Shown here: positions 5,645 through 13,518 of the stretch, one piece after another
Numbering within the stretch: position 1 is the first letter of the stretch
How the letters are laid out: each line of letters begins with the position of its first letter
Source: Candidatus Anaerobutyricum stercoripullorum
GTDB taxonomy: Bacteria; Bacillota; Clostridia; Lachnospirales; Lachnospiraceae
NCBI GenBank assembly: GCA_019114885.1
Contig: DXEQ01000125.1
Span: 1 to 16,020, forward strand
Direction: 5' to 3'
DNA length: 16,020 bases
Made by a program: the position numbers and the translations under genes
Notes under the pieces: model-generated
Database searches by the model: none
The model's input: the letters and a program-made list of their open reading frames with translations, nothing else
What the model was told of the DNA's origin: nothing

Positions 5645-7528
5645 ATGAGAATCGAGAACAGAGAAGACCTGAATCAGCTGAGAGAACAGGCGAACCAGGT
5701 GATCGGGCTCAGCAAATGCAGAATACTGATCTGTGCCGGAACAGGATGTCTTGCCGGTGGTTCCGGTGAGATTTATAAGAAAATGTGTGAGCTGGTCGGG
5801 GAGGACCCGGACGTATCCGTGGAGTTCGGTCCGGAGATTGCCCACGGTGAAGGCCAGGTCACAGTGAAAAAGAGCGGTTGTCATGGCTTTTGTGAGATGG
5901 GGCCGCTCATGCGGATCGAGCCGATGGGTATCCTGTATACAAAGGTTTCCGTGGACGACTGTGAGGCCATTTATGAGAGAACCATCAAAAAAGGAGATGT
6001 GATCCGGCATCTGCTGTACAAGCAGGACGGCATCGAGTATCAGAAACAGGAAGAGATTCCGTTTTATAAGAAGCAGACCCGTCTGGTGCTGAAGAACTGC
6101 GGGCATATCGACGCGGAGCACATCGAGGAATACATTGCCAGCGGCGGCTATCAGGCGCTGGCGAAGGCATTGTTTGACATGCAGCCGGAGGATGTGGTGC
6201 AGGAGATCATGGATTCCAACCTGCGTGGCCGTGGAGGCGGCGGTTTCCAGACCGGCTATAAGTGGAAACAGGTAGCCAGACAGCCGGAGAAGATCCGCTA
6301 CGTGGTCTGTAACGGTGACGAGGGCGACCCGGGAGCCTTCATGGATCGAAGCATCATGGAAGGCGACCCGCACAAGATGATCGAGGGTATGATGATCGCG
6401 GCCTACGCCGTGGGCGCACAGGAAGGATATATTTATGTGCGCGCGGAGTATCCGCTGGCCATCAGCCGTCTGAAGCTGGCCATCAGTCAGGCCGAGGAAA
6501 AGGGCCTTCTGGGCGAGCATATCCTGGGAACGGATTTCAGCTTTCAGTTACATATCAACCGGGGCGCGGGAGCCTTTGTCTGCGGCGAGGGAAGCGCGCT
6601 GACCGCGTCCATCGAAGGCAAGCGGGGTATGCCTCGCGTGAAGCCGCCGCGCACGGTGGAGCAGGGACTTTTCGCGAAGCCGACCGTTCTTAATAACGTA
6701 GAGACATTTGCCAACGTGCCGATGATCATCACGAACGGCGCGGCATGGTACAAGACCATCGGTCCGGAGAACAGCCCGGGAACCAAGGCGTTTGCCCTGA
6801 CCGGAAGTGTGAAGAATACGGGCCTTATCGAGGTGCCGATGGGAACGACGCTGGGTGAGGTTATCTTTGATATCGGCGGCGGCATCAAGGGAGACGCCGA
6901 GTTTAAGGCGGTACAGATCGGCGGACCGTCCGGCGGCTGTCTGATCACACCGCATCTGGATGTGAGTCTGGACTTTGATTCGCTTAAGAAGATGGGAGCC
7001 ATGATCGGTTCCGGCGGTCTTGTTGTCATGGACAGCAACACCTGTATGGTGGAAGTGGCGAGATTCTTCATGAACTTTACCCAGAATGAGAGCTGCGGCA
7101 AGTGCGTGCCGTGCCGGGAAGGTACGAAGCGGATGCTTGAGATCCTGGAACGGATCGTGGCAGGACACGGGACGCTGGAGGATCTGGACCTTCTGGAGGA
7201 GCTGGCGACGACTATCACCGATACCGCTCTGTGCGGCCTTGGAAAGAGCGCGGCCCTGCCGGTCATGAGTACGCTTAAGTTATTCCGCGACGAGTACGTG
7301 GAACATGTGGTGGATAAGAAATGTGCATCCAAAAACTGTACGGCACTGCGCCGGTTTGTGATCAGTCCGACCCGCTGCAAGGGCTGTTCCAAGTGTGCGA
7401 GAAACTGTCCGGTTGGCGCTATCAGCGGAAAGATCCGGGAGCCGTTCGTGATCGACGATTCTGTCTGCATCAAGTGCGGAGCCTGCGAGAGCGCCTGTGC
7501 ATTCGGAGCCATTCACATTGAAGCGTAG
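5645..7528 (+). CDS. hydB: NuoF-like NADH/FMN subunit of bifurcating hydrogenase (HydB)
   Basis: A 627-residue flavo-iron-sulfur subunit that exchanges electrons with NAD(H) and hosts the FMN. Domains in order are: a thioredoxin-like [2Fe-2S] domain (C30, C35, C79, C83); the NuoF core with the NADH/FMN loop LRGRGGGGF (193-201) and the CNGDEGDPGAF motif; an SLBB-like region; a [4Fe-4S] site (C484, C487, C490, C530 in ESCGKCVPCREGT and ALCGLG); and a C-terminal two-cluster ferredoxin domain (C578/581/584/588 and C608/611/614/618). This order is diagnostic of HydB-type subunits rather than respiratory NuoF. The start follows AAAGGAG (5631-5637). hydA begins 12 bases after the stop. All expected cysteines are present. 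Related NADP-dependent and formate-dehydrogenase-linked subunits look similar, but the adjacent hydA settles the role. Confidence 0.95.
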   Translation: MRIENREDLNQLREQANQVIGLSKCRILICAGTGCLAGGSGEIYKKMCELVGEDPDVSVEFGPEIAHGEGQVTVKKSGCHGFCEMGPLMRIEPMGILYTKVSVDDCEAIYERTIKKGDVIRHLLYKQDGIEYQKQEEIPFYKKQTRLVLKNCGHIDAEHIEEYIASGGYQALAKALFDMQPEDVVQEIMDSNLRGRGGGGFQTGYKWKQVARQPEKIRYVVCNGDEGDPGAFMDRSIMEGDPHKMIEGMMIAAYAVGAQEGYIYVRAEYPLAISRLKLAISQAEEKGLLGEHILGTDFSFQLHINRGAGAFVCGEGSALTASIEGKRGMPRVKPPRTVEQGLFAKPTVLNNVETFANVPMIITNGAAWYKTIGPENSPGTKAFALTGSVKNTGLIEVPMGTTLGEVIFDIGGGIKGDAEFKAVQIGGPSGGCLITPHLDVSLDFDSLKKMGAMIGSGGLVVMDSNTCMVEVARFFMNFTQNESCGKCVPCREGTKRMLEILERIVAGHGTLEDLDLLEELATTITDTALCGLGKSAALPVMSTLKLFRDEYVEHVVDKKCASKNCTALRRFVISPTRCKGCSKCARNCPVGAISGKIREPFVIDDSVCIKCGACESACAFGAIHIEA

Positions 7529-7540
7529 GAGGGGAAGACC

Positions 7541-9223
7541 ATGAAATATATGACAATTAATAATAGAAAAGTTGCCTTTGATGACGAGAAAAATGTACTT
7601 TCCGTCATCCGTAAATCGGGAATTGACCTGCCTACCTTCTGTTATCACTCGGAGCTGTCCACCTACGGCGCCTGCCGTATGTGCATGGTGGAGGATGACC
7701 GGGGCAAGATCTTCGCTTCCTGCTCTGAGGTGCCGAGGGATGGAATGGTCATCTATACCAACACGCCGCGTCTGCAGCATCATCGGAAGATGATCCTGGA
7801 GCTGCTGCTGTCCTCCCACTGCAGAGACTGTACGACCTGTAAGAAGAACGGCGTCTGTACCCTGCAGAATCTGGCCAAGCAGCTGGGCGTGAGCTACATC
7901 AGATTTGAAAATAATAAGCCGCAGCTTCCGCTGGACGAAAGTTCCGACTGTATCGTCCGCGATCCGAATAAATGTATTCTCTGCGGCGACTGTGTGCGGA
8001 CCTGTGAGGAGATCCAGGGACTGGGTATCCTGGACTTTGCCTTCCGTGGTTCCAAGATGCAGGTGATGCCGGCCTTTAATAAGACGATAGCTGAGACCGA
8101 CTGTGTGGGCTGCGGCCAGTGCCGTGTCGTATGTCCGACCGGCGCCATCACCATCAAGCAGAATATCCATCCGGTATGGCTGGCTCTGGCGGATCGGAAT
8201 ACCCGCGTTGTGGTACAGATCGCGCCTGCAGTCCGCGTGGCGGTAGGTGACAAGTTCGGTATCCCGAAAGGGGAGAACGCGCTGGGACAGCTGGTGGCCG
8301 CCCTGCGGCGCATGGGCTTTGATGAGATCTATGATACGAACTTCGGCGCGGACCTCACCGTGATGGAAGAGGCGAAGGAGTTTGTCGAGAGAGTGGAGGC
8401 GGGAGAGAATCTTCCACTGTTCACTTCCTGCTGTCCGGCATGGGTGAAGTTCTGCGAGAACCGGTATCCGGAGCTTCGGAAGAATATCTCCACCTGCCGT
8501 TCTCCGCAGGAGATGTTCGGCGCGCTCATCAAAGAAGAGGCCCGCATGAACAAAGAAGATACGAGAAAGACCATAGTGGTTTCCATCATGCCTTGTACCG
8601 CCAAGAAGGCGGAGATCCTCCGTCCGGAGCATTACACCGACGGGGAGCAGAACGTGGATTACGTGCTGACCACCACAGAGATCACCCGTATGATCAAGGA
8701 AGCCGGTATCGACTTGTCGCGGATGCCTTCGGAAGCGCTCGACATGCCGTTTGGTTTGTCGTCAGGCGCCGGCGCCATCTTCGGCGTGACCGGCGGTGTG
8801 ACGGAAGCTGTGCTTCGCCGCCTCATGGACAGCAGTTCGGAGGATGTGCTGGAGGAGATCAGCTTTACCGGTATCCGCGGTACGGAAGGAATCAAGGAAG
8901 CGGTTGTGGATTACAAAGGCAGGGAACTCCGTCTGGCGGTGGTCAATGGACTGAAAAACGCCGATGATCTCTTAAAGAAGATTCGGGACGGCGAGGCCCA
9001 TTACGACTTTGTGGAAGTCATGGCCTGCAAGCGCGGCTGTATGGCCGGCGGCGGTCAGCCGGTGCCGATCGGCCCGCGTACCAAGAAGGCCCGCTTCGAA
9101 GGAATCTACAAGATTGACAGTGTGGCGCAGATCAAGCGCTCCAACGAGAATCCGATCATTCAGAATCTCTATGACGGTATCCTGAAAGGCAAGGAGCATA
9201 AGCTGCTTCACAATGAGTGGTAG
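7541..9223 (+). CDS. hydA: [FeFe]-hydrogenase catalytic subunit (HydA, bifurcating trimer)
   Basis: A 560-residue catalytic subunit carrying the H-cluster. N-terminal [2Fe-2S] ligands are C34, C45, C48 and C61; the His-ligated [4Fe-4S] site is H93, C97, C100, C106; two ferredoxin-like clusters follow (CILCGDCVRTCEE and CVGCGQCRVVCP). The three H-cluster signatures are intact: TSCCPAW (C297, C298), MPCTAKKAE (C352) and MACKRGCMAGGGQP (C496, C500), with spacing like the M3-type clostridial enzyme. There is no extra C-terminal [2Fe-2S] domain of the Thermotoga kind. With HydB and HydC it should couple H2 formation to simultaneous oxidation of NADH and reduced ferredoxin, or the reverse, in the cytoplasm. 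The start follows GGAGGGG. No HydE, HydF or HydG maturation gene is in the window. Confidence 0.96.
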   Translation: MKYMTINNRKVAFDDEKNVLSVIRKSGIDLPTFCYHSELSTYGACRMCMVEDDRGKIFASCSEVPRDGMVIYTNTPRLQHHRKMILELLLSSHCRDCTTCKKNGVCTLQNLAKQLGVSYIRFENNKPQLPLDESSDCIVRDPNKCILCGDCVRTCEEIQGLGILDFAFRGSKMQVMPAFNKTIAETDCVGCGQCRVVCPTGAITIKQNIHPVWLALADRNTRVVVQIAPAVRVAVGDKFGIPKGENALGQLVAALRRMGFDEIYDTNFGADLTVMEEAKEFVERVEAGENLPLFTSCCPAWVKFCENRYPELRKNISTCRSPQEMFGALIKEEARMNKEDTRKTIVVSIMPCTAKKAEILRPEHYTDGEQNVDYVLTTTEITRMIKEAGIDLSRMPSEALDMPFGLSSGAGAIFGVTGGVTEAVLRRLMDSSSEDVLEEISFTGIRGTEGIKEAVVDYKGRELRLAVVNGLKNADDLLKKIRDGEAHYDFVEVMACKRGCMAGGGQPVPIGPRTKKARFEGIYKIDSVAQIKRSNENPIIQNLYDGILKGKEHKLLHNEW

Positions 9224-9248
9224 AAACTATAAACATGGCAAATCAAAA

Positions 9249-9293
9249 GGGAGTCCCGACGCCGTCAAGGCGTGGGGGCTCCCCGCTTTTTTT
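9249..9293 (+). terminator. Intrinsic terminator of hydCBA
   Basis: GGGAGTCCC pairs with GGGGCTCCC and an inner ACGCC/GGCGT stem closes a GTCAA loop. Seven Ts follow (9287-9293). It begins 26 bases after the hydA stop. Confidence 0.92.
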
Positions 9294-9300
9294 GCAATCG

Positions 9301-9330
9301 GAAAAAGAATGGCAGGCTGCCTTCTTTTTC
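9301..9330 (-). terminator. Terminator of the HAD gene (minus strand), symmetric
   Basis: GAAAAAGAA and TTCTTTTTC flank a GGCA/TGCC hairpin. On the minus strand the stem is followed by ATTCTTTTTC. It lies 25 bases beyond the HAD stop codon. The symmetric arms allow weaker function on the plus strand as a backup to the hydCBA terminator. Confidence 0.65.
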
Positions 9331-9354
9331 ATGCCGGCAACGTTGAAGCCGACT

Positions 9355-10164
9355 CTATATGAGATGAAAATGTTTCAGCGCCACGTAGATGCCGTCCCGG
9401 TCCACGGGCGTGGTCACGTAAGAAGTCTTGCCCAGCACGACCGGGTAGGAGTTACCCATGGCAATGCTGTTTTTTACGTGGGTGAGCATGGGAAGATCGT
9501 TGGCGCTGTCGCCGAAAACATAGCAGTCGTCCAGAGACGCGCCCAGATGATCGACGAGAAAGTCGATGCCGGTGGCTTTGGAGCAGCCTTTCGGAACCAG
9601 CTCGTTAAAATGAAAGTCGCCCATCGGTTCCCGCTGTACGCAGTCAAAATCGTTCGCGACCGCCTTGAGAAAACCGTCAAAATCGCTGTGGGCGTCGCTG
9701 AATACCACAAACTTGTCAAAATCCATCTCCGGGTCGTCAAAATTCCGGACGGCGTCGGAAGAAGAGGCGCCGGCATAAGTCGCCCGGATGCTCTTAAGCG
9801 GCGGGATCAGATCCACGCTGTCGTCAAAAAAGCAGGCGAAATGTCCTTCCAGAGCGCCCTGTATGTTGCACTTCCTCAGAACATCAATCAGGCCGAAACG
9901 AATTGAATCCGACAGTTTGTGGTGAAACAGCGTCTCACCCTGGAAGATTACCTCGGTGCCGCAGCCGCATATGTATCCGTCAAAAGGGAACTCCTTGATG
10001 GCTTTCGGCATAAAAGAATAGGTGCGGCCGCTGTTGATAAAAAGATAATGTCCGTTGGCCTGCGCCTGTTTCAGACCCTCTATGGCGCTGTCCGGTATGT
10101 AGCCCGGGATTCCTCCCGCCAGCAGTGTGCCGTCAATATCAAAAAACAGTAACTTTCTGTCCAT
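9355..10164 (-). CDS. Cof-type HAD-superfamily phosphatase
   Basis: A 269-residue haloacid-dehalogenase-like hydrolase of the Cof/IIB subgroup, which dephosphorylate sugar phosphates, flavin or nucleotide phosphates. Motif I is DIDGT with nucleophile D9 and acid/base D11; motif II is S45 in NSGRTYS; the motif III region is the Lys in PKGCSKATGIDFLV; motif IV is GDSANDLPML, which binds Mg2+. The stretch between motifs II and III (about 80-190) forms the C2-type cap, whose sequence decides the substrate and is not diagnostic to me. The start has AAAGGAG on the minus strand at 10174-10180. The gene is monocistronic, converges on hydA and is divergent from the cyclophilin. Substrate cannot be called from sequence. 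Confidence 0.9.
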   Translation of the reverse strand: MDRKLLFFDIDGTLLAGGIPGYIPDSAIEGLKQAQANGHYLFINSGRTYSFMPKAIKEFPFDGYICGCGTEVIFQGETLFHHKLSDSIRFGLIDVLRKCNIQGALEGHFACFFDDSVDLIPPLKSIRATYAGASSSDAVRNFDDPEMDFDKFVVFSDAHSDFDGFLKAVANDFDCVQREPMGDFHFNELVPKGCSKATGIDFLVDHLGASLDDCYVFGDSANDLPMLTHVKNSIAMGNSYPVVLGKTSYVTTPVDRDGIYVALKHFHLI

Positions 10165-10233
10165 TTTTAAAAACTCCTTTGTAAATCACCAGACTAAGTT
10201 TCAGGTACGGCCGTGTCGTGCGGCCAGAGCCTT

Positions 10234-10262
10234 ATTATAAAAAAATGTGAGAAAAAATGCAA
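10234..10262 (-). promoter_or_regulatory. Promoter of the HAD gene
   Basis: On the minus strand TTGCAT (10257-10262) and a consensus TATAAT (10234-10239) are separated by 17 bp. The leader of about 65 nt includes a GGCCG/CGGCC inverted repeat (about 10209-10225). Confidence 0.65.
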
Positions 10263-10339
10263 GAAAATCGTGGGAAAAGGCGAGGTAAGTGGCATGGGAC
10301 GCAGAAAGTAAAGTCCGGCAGAAGGAAATGACAGAAAGG

Positions 10340-10368
10340 TTGAGCCACCGCATTTCCTGTGTTATGAT
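10340..10368 (+). promoter_or_regulatory. Promoter of the cyclophilin gene
   Basis: TTGAGC (10340-10345) and TATGAT (10363-10368) are separated by 17 bp. The start would lie near 10375, only about 25 nt ahead of the start codon. Confidence 0.6.
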
Positions 10369-10400
10369 ATACGGGAAAATGTACAGAAAGGAAGATGATC

Positions 10401-10922
10401 ATGGCAAATCCAATCGTAACGATCACAATGGAAAACGGCGACGTGATGAAGGCGGAGTTATATCCGGATATCGCGCCGAATACGGTCAACAATTTTATCG
10501 CCCTGGTAAAGGACGGCTTCTATGACGGCCTCACTTTCCACCGCATCATCAAAGGTTTTATGATTCAGGGCGGATGCCCGAAAGGCAACGGTACGGGCGG
10601 CCCGGGATATAGCATCCGGGGCGAGTTCGCAGCCAACGGATTTGATAATCCGTTAAAACATGAGGAGGGTGTGCTCTCCATGGCGAGAGCCATGATGCCG
10701 GATTCCGCCGGTTCTCAGTTCTTTATCATGCACAAGGCAGCGCCTCATCTGGACGGCCAGTATGCAGCCTTCGGTAAGATCATTGAGGGTATGGATGTGG
10801 TAGACCGGATTGCCTGCGAGAAGACATTCGCGGACTCTCCGTATCATAAACAGATCATGAAGAGCGTGACAGTGGATACCTTCGGAGAAGAGTATCCGGC
10901 TCCGGAGAAGCTTGACCGCTAA
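10401..10922 (+). CDS. Cyclophilin-type peptidyl-prolyl cis-trans isomerase
   Basis: A 173-residue cytoplasmic cyclophilin that speeds proline isomerisation during protein folding. It shows the core signature FHRIIKGFMIQGG with the catalytic Arg, then SAGSQFFIMHKAAPHLDGQY and FGKIIEGMDVVDRI. There is no signal peptide or membrane segment. I start it at 10401 (MANPIVTITMENGD) because AAAGGA at 10387-10392 is 8 bases upstream; the frame also has an ATG at 10395 that is only two bases from that site. It is a single-gene unit with its own promoter and a strong downstream terminator. Confidence 0.93.
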   Translation: MANPIVTITMENGDVMKAELYPDIAPNTVNNFIALVKDGFYDGLTFHRIIKGFMIQGGCPKGNGTGGPGYSIRGEFAANGFDNPLKHEEGVLSMARAMMPDSAGSQFFIMHKAAPHLDGQYAAFGKIIEGMDVVDRIACEKTFADSPYHKQIMKSVTVDTFGEEYPAPEKLDR

Positions 10923-10923
10923 G

Positions 10924-10968
10924 TTAAACCGCCGCTTTGCGGCAGATAACCGCTGTTTGACGGTTTAA
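10924..10968 (+). other. Branched inverted repeat after the cyclophilin gene
   Basis: TTAAACCG (10924-10931) and CGGTTTAA (10961-10968) pair perfectly and enclose a CCGC-TTT-GCGG hairpin (10932-10942). No T-run follows, so it is more likely a 3'-end structure on the mRNA than a terminator by itself. Confidence 0.5.
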
Positions 10969-10986
10969 TGGGAAAAAGCATAAAAT

Positions 10987-11023
10987 AAAAAACAGGGCAG
11001 GTGAGATCATCCTGTCCTGTTTT
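10987..11023. terminator. Bidirectional terminator between cyclophilin and HPr-like gene
   Basis: ACAGGGCAGG (10992-11001) pairs with CCTGTCCTGT (11011-11020), with A-run before and T-run after, so both strands give a stem followed by U residues. It sits between convergent stops at 10922 and 11025. Confidence 0.88.
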
Positions 11024-11024
11024 G

Positions 11025-11261
11025 CTATCTGGGAATGATAAATGCGGAGATGGCGTCCGTCACATAACCCGCACTCTCGTCGTTATAAATATTCAGATGC
11101 AGCGGACGTGAGATGTCCAGACTGAAAATGCCCATGATGGACTTGGCGTTCACGCGGGAACAGCCGGATACCAGATCAAAACGTCCATTATACTCATTAA
11201 TGATTTTAACGAAAGACTGAATCTTGTCTAAAGAATCAATGCTGACAGTAGTTGTGACCAT
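11025..11261 (-). CDS. HPr/Crh-like protein lacking the phosphocarrier histidine
   Basis: A 78-residue HPr-fold protein. The regulatory serine region is well kept (SRVNAKSIMGIFSLD, with S41 matching Ser46 of HPr). The active-site segment that normally reads GLHARPA is replaced (SLDKIQSFVKI), so it cannot carry phosphate from enzyme I by the usual histidine. This pattern recalls Crh of Bacillus, which acts through Ser46 phosphorylation and CcpA, although Crh keeps more of the loop. It has AAAGGAG on the minus strand at 11270-11276, and it stands alone and divergent from the S8 protease. A regulatory role in carbon control is an inference; loss of function as a phosphocarrier is what the sequence shows. 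Confidence 0.82.
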   Translation of the reverse strand: MVTTTVSIDSLDKIQSFVKIINEYNGRFDLVSGCSRVNAKSIMGIFSLDISRPLHLNIYNDESAGYVTDAISAFIIPR

Positions 11262-11460
11262 TGTTCTCTCTCCTTTGTAGGCCCTGATCCTTAAAATCTA
11301 TCATATGCGTCTTCTGTAAACGTATGTATCATCTGTGTTTTTCAGGTAACAATTTTATGTTATCACGTCGGAGAAAAAAATCAAGACGGAAAAAATAACA
11401 TAAATTTTTTTGCCCCGCATAGGGTAAATAGGAAAAGTGACGGGGAAAGAGGCTGATTTT
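11262..11460. promoter_or_regulatory. Divergent control region between HPr-like and S8 protease genes
   Basis: Contains a 10-bp inverted pair, TTTATGTTAT (11354-11363) and ATAACATAAA (11395-11404). A possible minus-strand promoter is TTGTTA followed about 18 bp later by TACATA (about 11323-11352). CATAGGGT (11418-11425) loosely resembles a sporulation sigma-E -10 element ahead of the protease, but no matching -35 is convincing. Confidence 0.35.
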
Positions 11461-13266
11461 ATGGGATATCTGCAGGGTCGGCGGGAGAAGAAAGACACAG
11501 ATTGCGCAGGAATATTAAAGGAAGCAGCGAAAATCCATGTGGCAGAAACTGACAGTGGAGACCATATGGCCTGCTCCCATGCGGCTGTCAGTGAAGAATA
11601 CCAGAGTTATCTGATCGATTATCTGCTGGACGGCGCGGCGTTTCTGGCAGAGGAACCGTCCATCTGCACAGAGTCACTGGGATACAATCAGGCCATCGTC
11701 TATATCCGGCAGCCGGGAACGTTTACCGGGGAGCGGGCGGACATTGATTATGATAAGGTGCCCCGGGTATACGGCCTGATGGCTTCCCGGGAACTGGAGG
11801 AGACCGGCGTCATGCAGGTGCGCCGCTCCCCGCAGCTGGGGCAGCGGGGACGGGGCGTCCTCATCGGCATCATTGATACCGGTGTGAATCCGGACAGTCC
11901 GCTGTTTCGCTATGAGGACGGCAGCACCCGGATGGCGGCGTACTGGGACCAGGGCAATCAGGCAGGTCGGAGACCGGAAGGTTATGGCTTTGGCCGGGAA
12001 TGGAATCGGGAGGAGATTGACCGGGCGCTGGCGGAAAATCCCCGGGAACTGCCCCGGGATGAAAACGGGCACGGTACATTTCTCGCAGCGGTGGCTGCCG
12101 GCCGGGAGATCGAGGAGCTGGAATTTTCCGGCGTGGCTCCGGACAGTGAGCTGATCGTGGTAAAGTTGCGGCGTCCGAAGCGATATCTGCTGGATTTTTA
12201 TTCTGTCCCGGAATCGGCGTGGGCCTGCCAGGAGGACGATGTGATGCTGGCCATCCGCTACGTGATCGGGCAGGCGGCCGCCCTGCAGCGCCCCCTCTCC
12301 GTCTGCATCGGCATCGGCACGAATCTGGGCGGACACAGCGGAAACGGCGGCCTGGAGCGTTACATATCCAATTCCTCTCTGCTGCCGGGCATCTCCTTCC
12401 ATATCGCCGCGGGCAACGAGGGAATCAACGGACATCATTTCCGTGGAAATGTACCGGCAGAGCAGGAATATACGGCAGTGGAGTTCAATGTGGCGGAAGG
12501 GGAAAACGGTTTCATCATGGAGTTGTGGGGCAACGCCCCCGATGTGTTTTCGGTGGGACTGGTGTCACCCGGAGGAGAAAATGTGCAGAGAATCCAGCTA
12601 AAATTCAACGAATTCCGCAGTATCCGTTTCTTCCCCGAAAATACCGTCCTGCAGATCCGCTCCTTCGTGGGGGAGACGGCGGGCGGCGAGCAGGTGATCC
12701 GCATGAACTTCCGCGCTCCGGCCGCCGGCCTGTGGCGGCTGCTGGTCTACGGGGAGGGGCCGGGAAACCGCACCTTCGATCTGTGGCTCCCCATCGGAAA
12801 CTTTTTAAAAGAAGATACCTTTTTTGTGAGCCCCGACGCGGAAGAAACCCTCACTTCCCCGGGGGACGCTTTTTACGGCATCACTTACGTGCCCTATGAC
12901 GCCGCCGGGGAAAACCTGTACGTGCGCGCCAGCCAGGGTTACACCAGAGATGGCCGGGTCAAGCCGGATCTGGCCGCCCCCGGCGTGAACGTCTCAATCC
13001 CGTCGGCGGCCGCCACATCCACTGACGGGCGTCGGACAGTCAGCCGCAGCGGCAGCAGCGTGGCGGCCGCTTTCGGGGCCGGCATCGGGGCACTCCTGCA
13101 GGAATGGGCGCTGGTGGAGGGCAACGACCTCTCCCTGAACGGCCAGAATATGCGCTTCTACCTCATCCAGGGTGCGGACCGCCCGGGACCCTTCACCTAT
13201 CCAAATCGGGAGTGGGGGTATGGGATGGTGAATGTATACGATGCGTTTCTGTCGCTGCGGAGGTAG
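11461..13266 (+). CDS. Csp-like S8 (subtilisin) family serine protease
   Basis: A subtilase of 601 residues. The triad is D139 (LIGIIDTGVNP), H204 (NGHGTFLAAV) and S533 (SRSGSSVAAAFG), with oxyanion Asn319 (AAGNEG). An N-terminal prodomain-like region (about 30-100) precedes the catalytic part, and a long insert between N319 and S533 (about 335-450) looks like the jelly-roll domain of clostridial Csp proteases that start spore germination. No signal peptide is seen, which also fits Csp proteins. I prefer the ATG at 11461 (AAAGAGG upstream) over a GTG at 11437 with a poor site. All catalytic residues are present, unlike the CspA and CspC pseudoproteases of C. difficile. It stands alone; no cortex hydrolase (SleC) or other germination gene is near. 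The spore role is inferred from family resemblance only. Confidence 0.88.
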   Translation: MGYLQGRREKKDTDCAGILKEAAKIHVAETDSGDHMACSHAAVSEEYQSYLIDYLLDGAAFLAEEPSICTESLGYNQAIVYIRQPGTFTGERADIDYDKVPRVYGLMASRELEETGVMQVRRSPQLGQRGRGVLIGIIDTGVNPDSPLFRYEDGSTRMAAYWDQGNQAGRRPEGYGFGREWNREEIDRALAENPRELPRDENGHGTFLAAVAAGREIEELEFSGVAPDSELIVVKLRRPKRYLLDFYSVPESAWACQEDDVMLAIRYVIGQAAALQRPLSVCIGIGTNLGGHSGNGGLERYISNSSLLPGISFHIAAGNEGINGHHFRGNVPAEQEYTAVEFNVAEGENGFIMELWGNAPDVFSVGLVSPGGENVQRIQLKFNEFRSIRFFPENTVLQIRSFVGETAGGEQVIRMNFRAPAAGLWRLLVYGEGPGNRTFDLWLPIGNFLKEDTFFVSPDAEETLTSPGDAFYGITYVPYDAAGENLYVRASQGYTRDGRVKPDLAAPGVNVSIPSAAATSTDGRRTVSRSGSSVAAAFGAGIGALLQEWALVEGNDLSLNGQNMRFYLIQGADRPGPFTYPNREWGYGMVNVYDAFLSLRR

Positions 13267-13299
13267 CGTGCGGTGCCGTCCGGGTTATGGTATAGAATG

Positions 13300-13503
13300 G
13301 GAGGGGTGAACAGACGACGGCGGGAGCGCCCATGCCGCTTCGTCCGCCGACGCCCTCAGTTCGGACATCAGTAGTTTTATAGCCAAGCAGGGTTGAACTG
13401 CCTTTTGGCAGTTCACGGCTATCGCCGCACGGTCAGACGAAAAGCTCCTCCCTCAGTGCAAGCACAGGTCGGTCGCTTTATCGTCTTCCCTACCCCCTGC
13501 TTT
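13300..13503 (-). ncRNA. Putative multi-helix structured RNA, HEARO/OMEGA-like
   Basis: Read on the minus strand (5' end at about 13503) this stretch forms successive helices. GACGATAAAGC pairs with GCTTTTCGTC (13475-13485 with 13436-13445) around a GTGC-TT-GCAC element. ATAGCC pairs with GGCTAT (13417-13422 with 13379-13384) around a perfect 9-bp TGAACTGCC/GGCAGTTCA hairpin with an AAAA loop (13394-13415). GTCCG pairs with CGGAC (13342-13366). A terminal stem of GACGA/TCGTC, CGGC/GCCG and GGG/CCC lies at 13313-13344 and partly competes with the previous one. AAGCAGGG and CCCTGCTT can pair over 100 nt. From memory, the GTGCTTGCAC motif followed by the TGAACTG...CAGTTCAACC helix resembles HEARO RNAs, the guide RNAs of IscB nucleases. 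No IscB or TnpB gene is present. Strand and class are inferences. Confidence 0.38.
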
Positions 13504-13518
13504 TTCCTAAAATTGTGC

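Noticed and set aside
7280..8632. 450-residue open frame on the minus strand
   Set aside because: It is antisense to hydB and hydA, which have complete cysteine motifs.
9217..9906. 229-residue plus-strand frame
   Set aside because: It crosses two terminators and is opposite the HAD phosphatase, whose four motifs are intact.
11437..11460. GTG at 11437 as the S8 protease start
   Set aside because: Only a weak AGGA three bases away precedes it; the ATG at 11461 has AAAGAGG at proper spacing.
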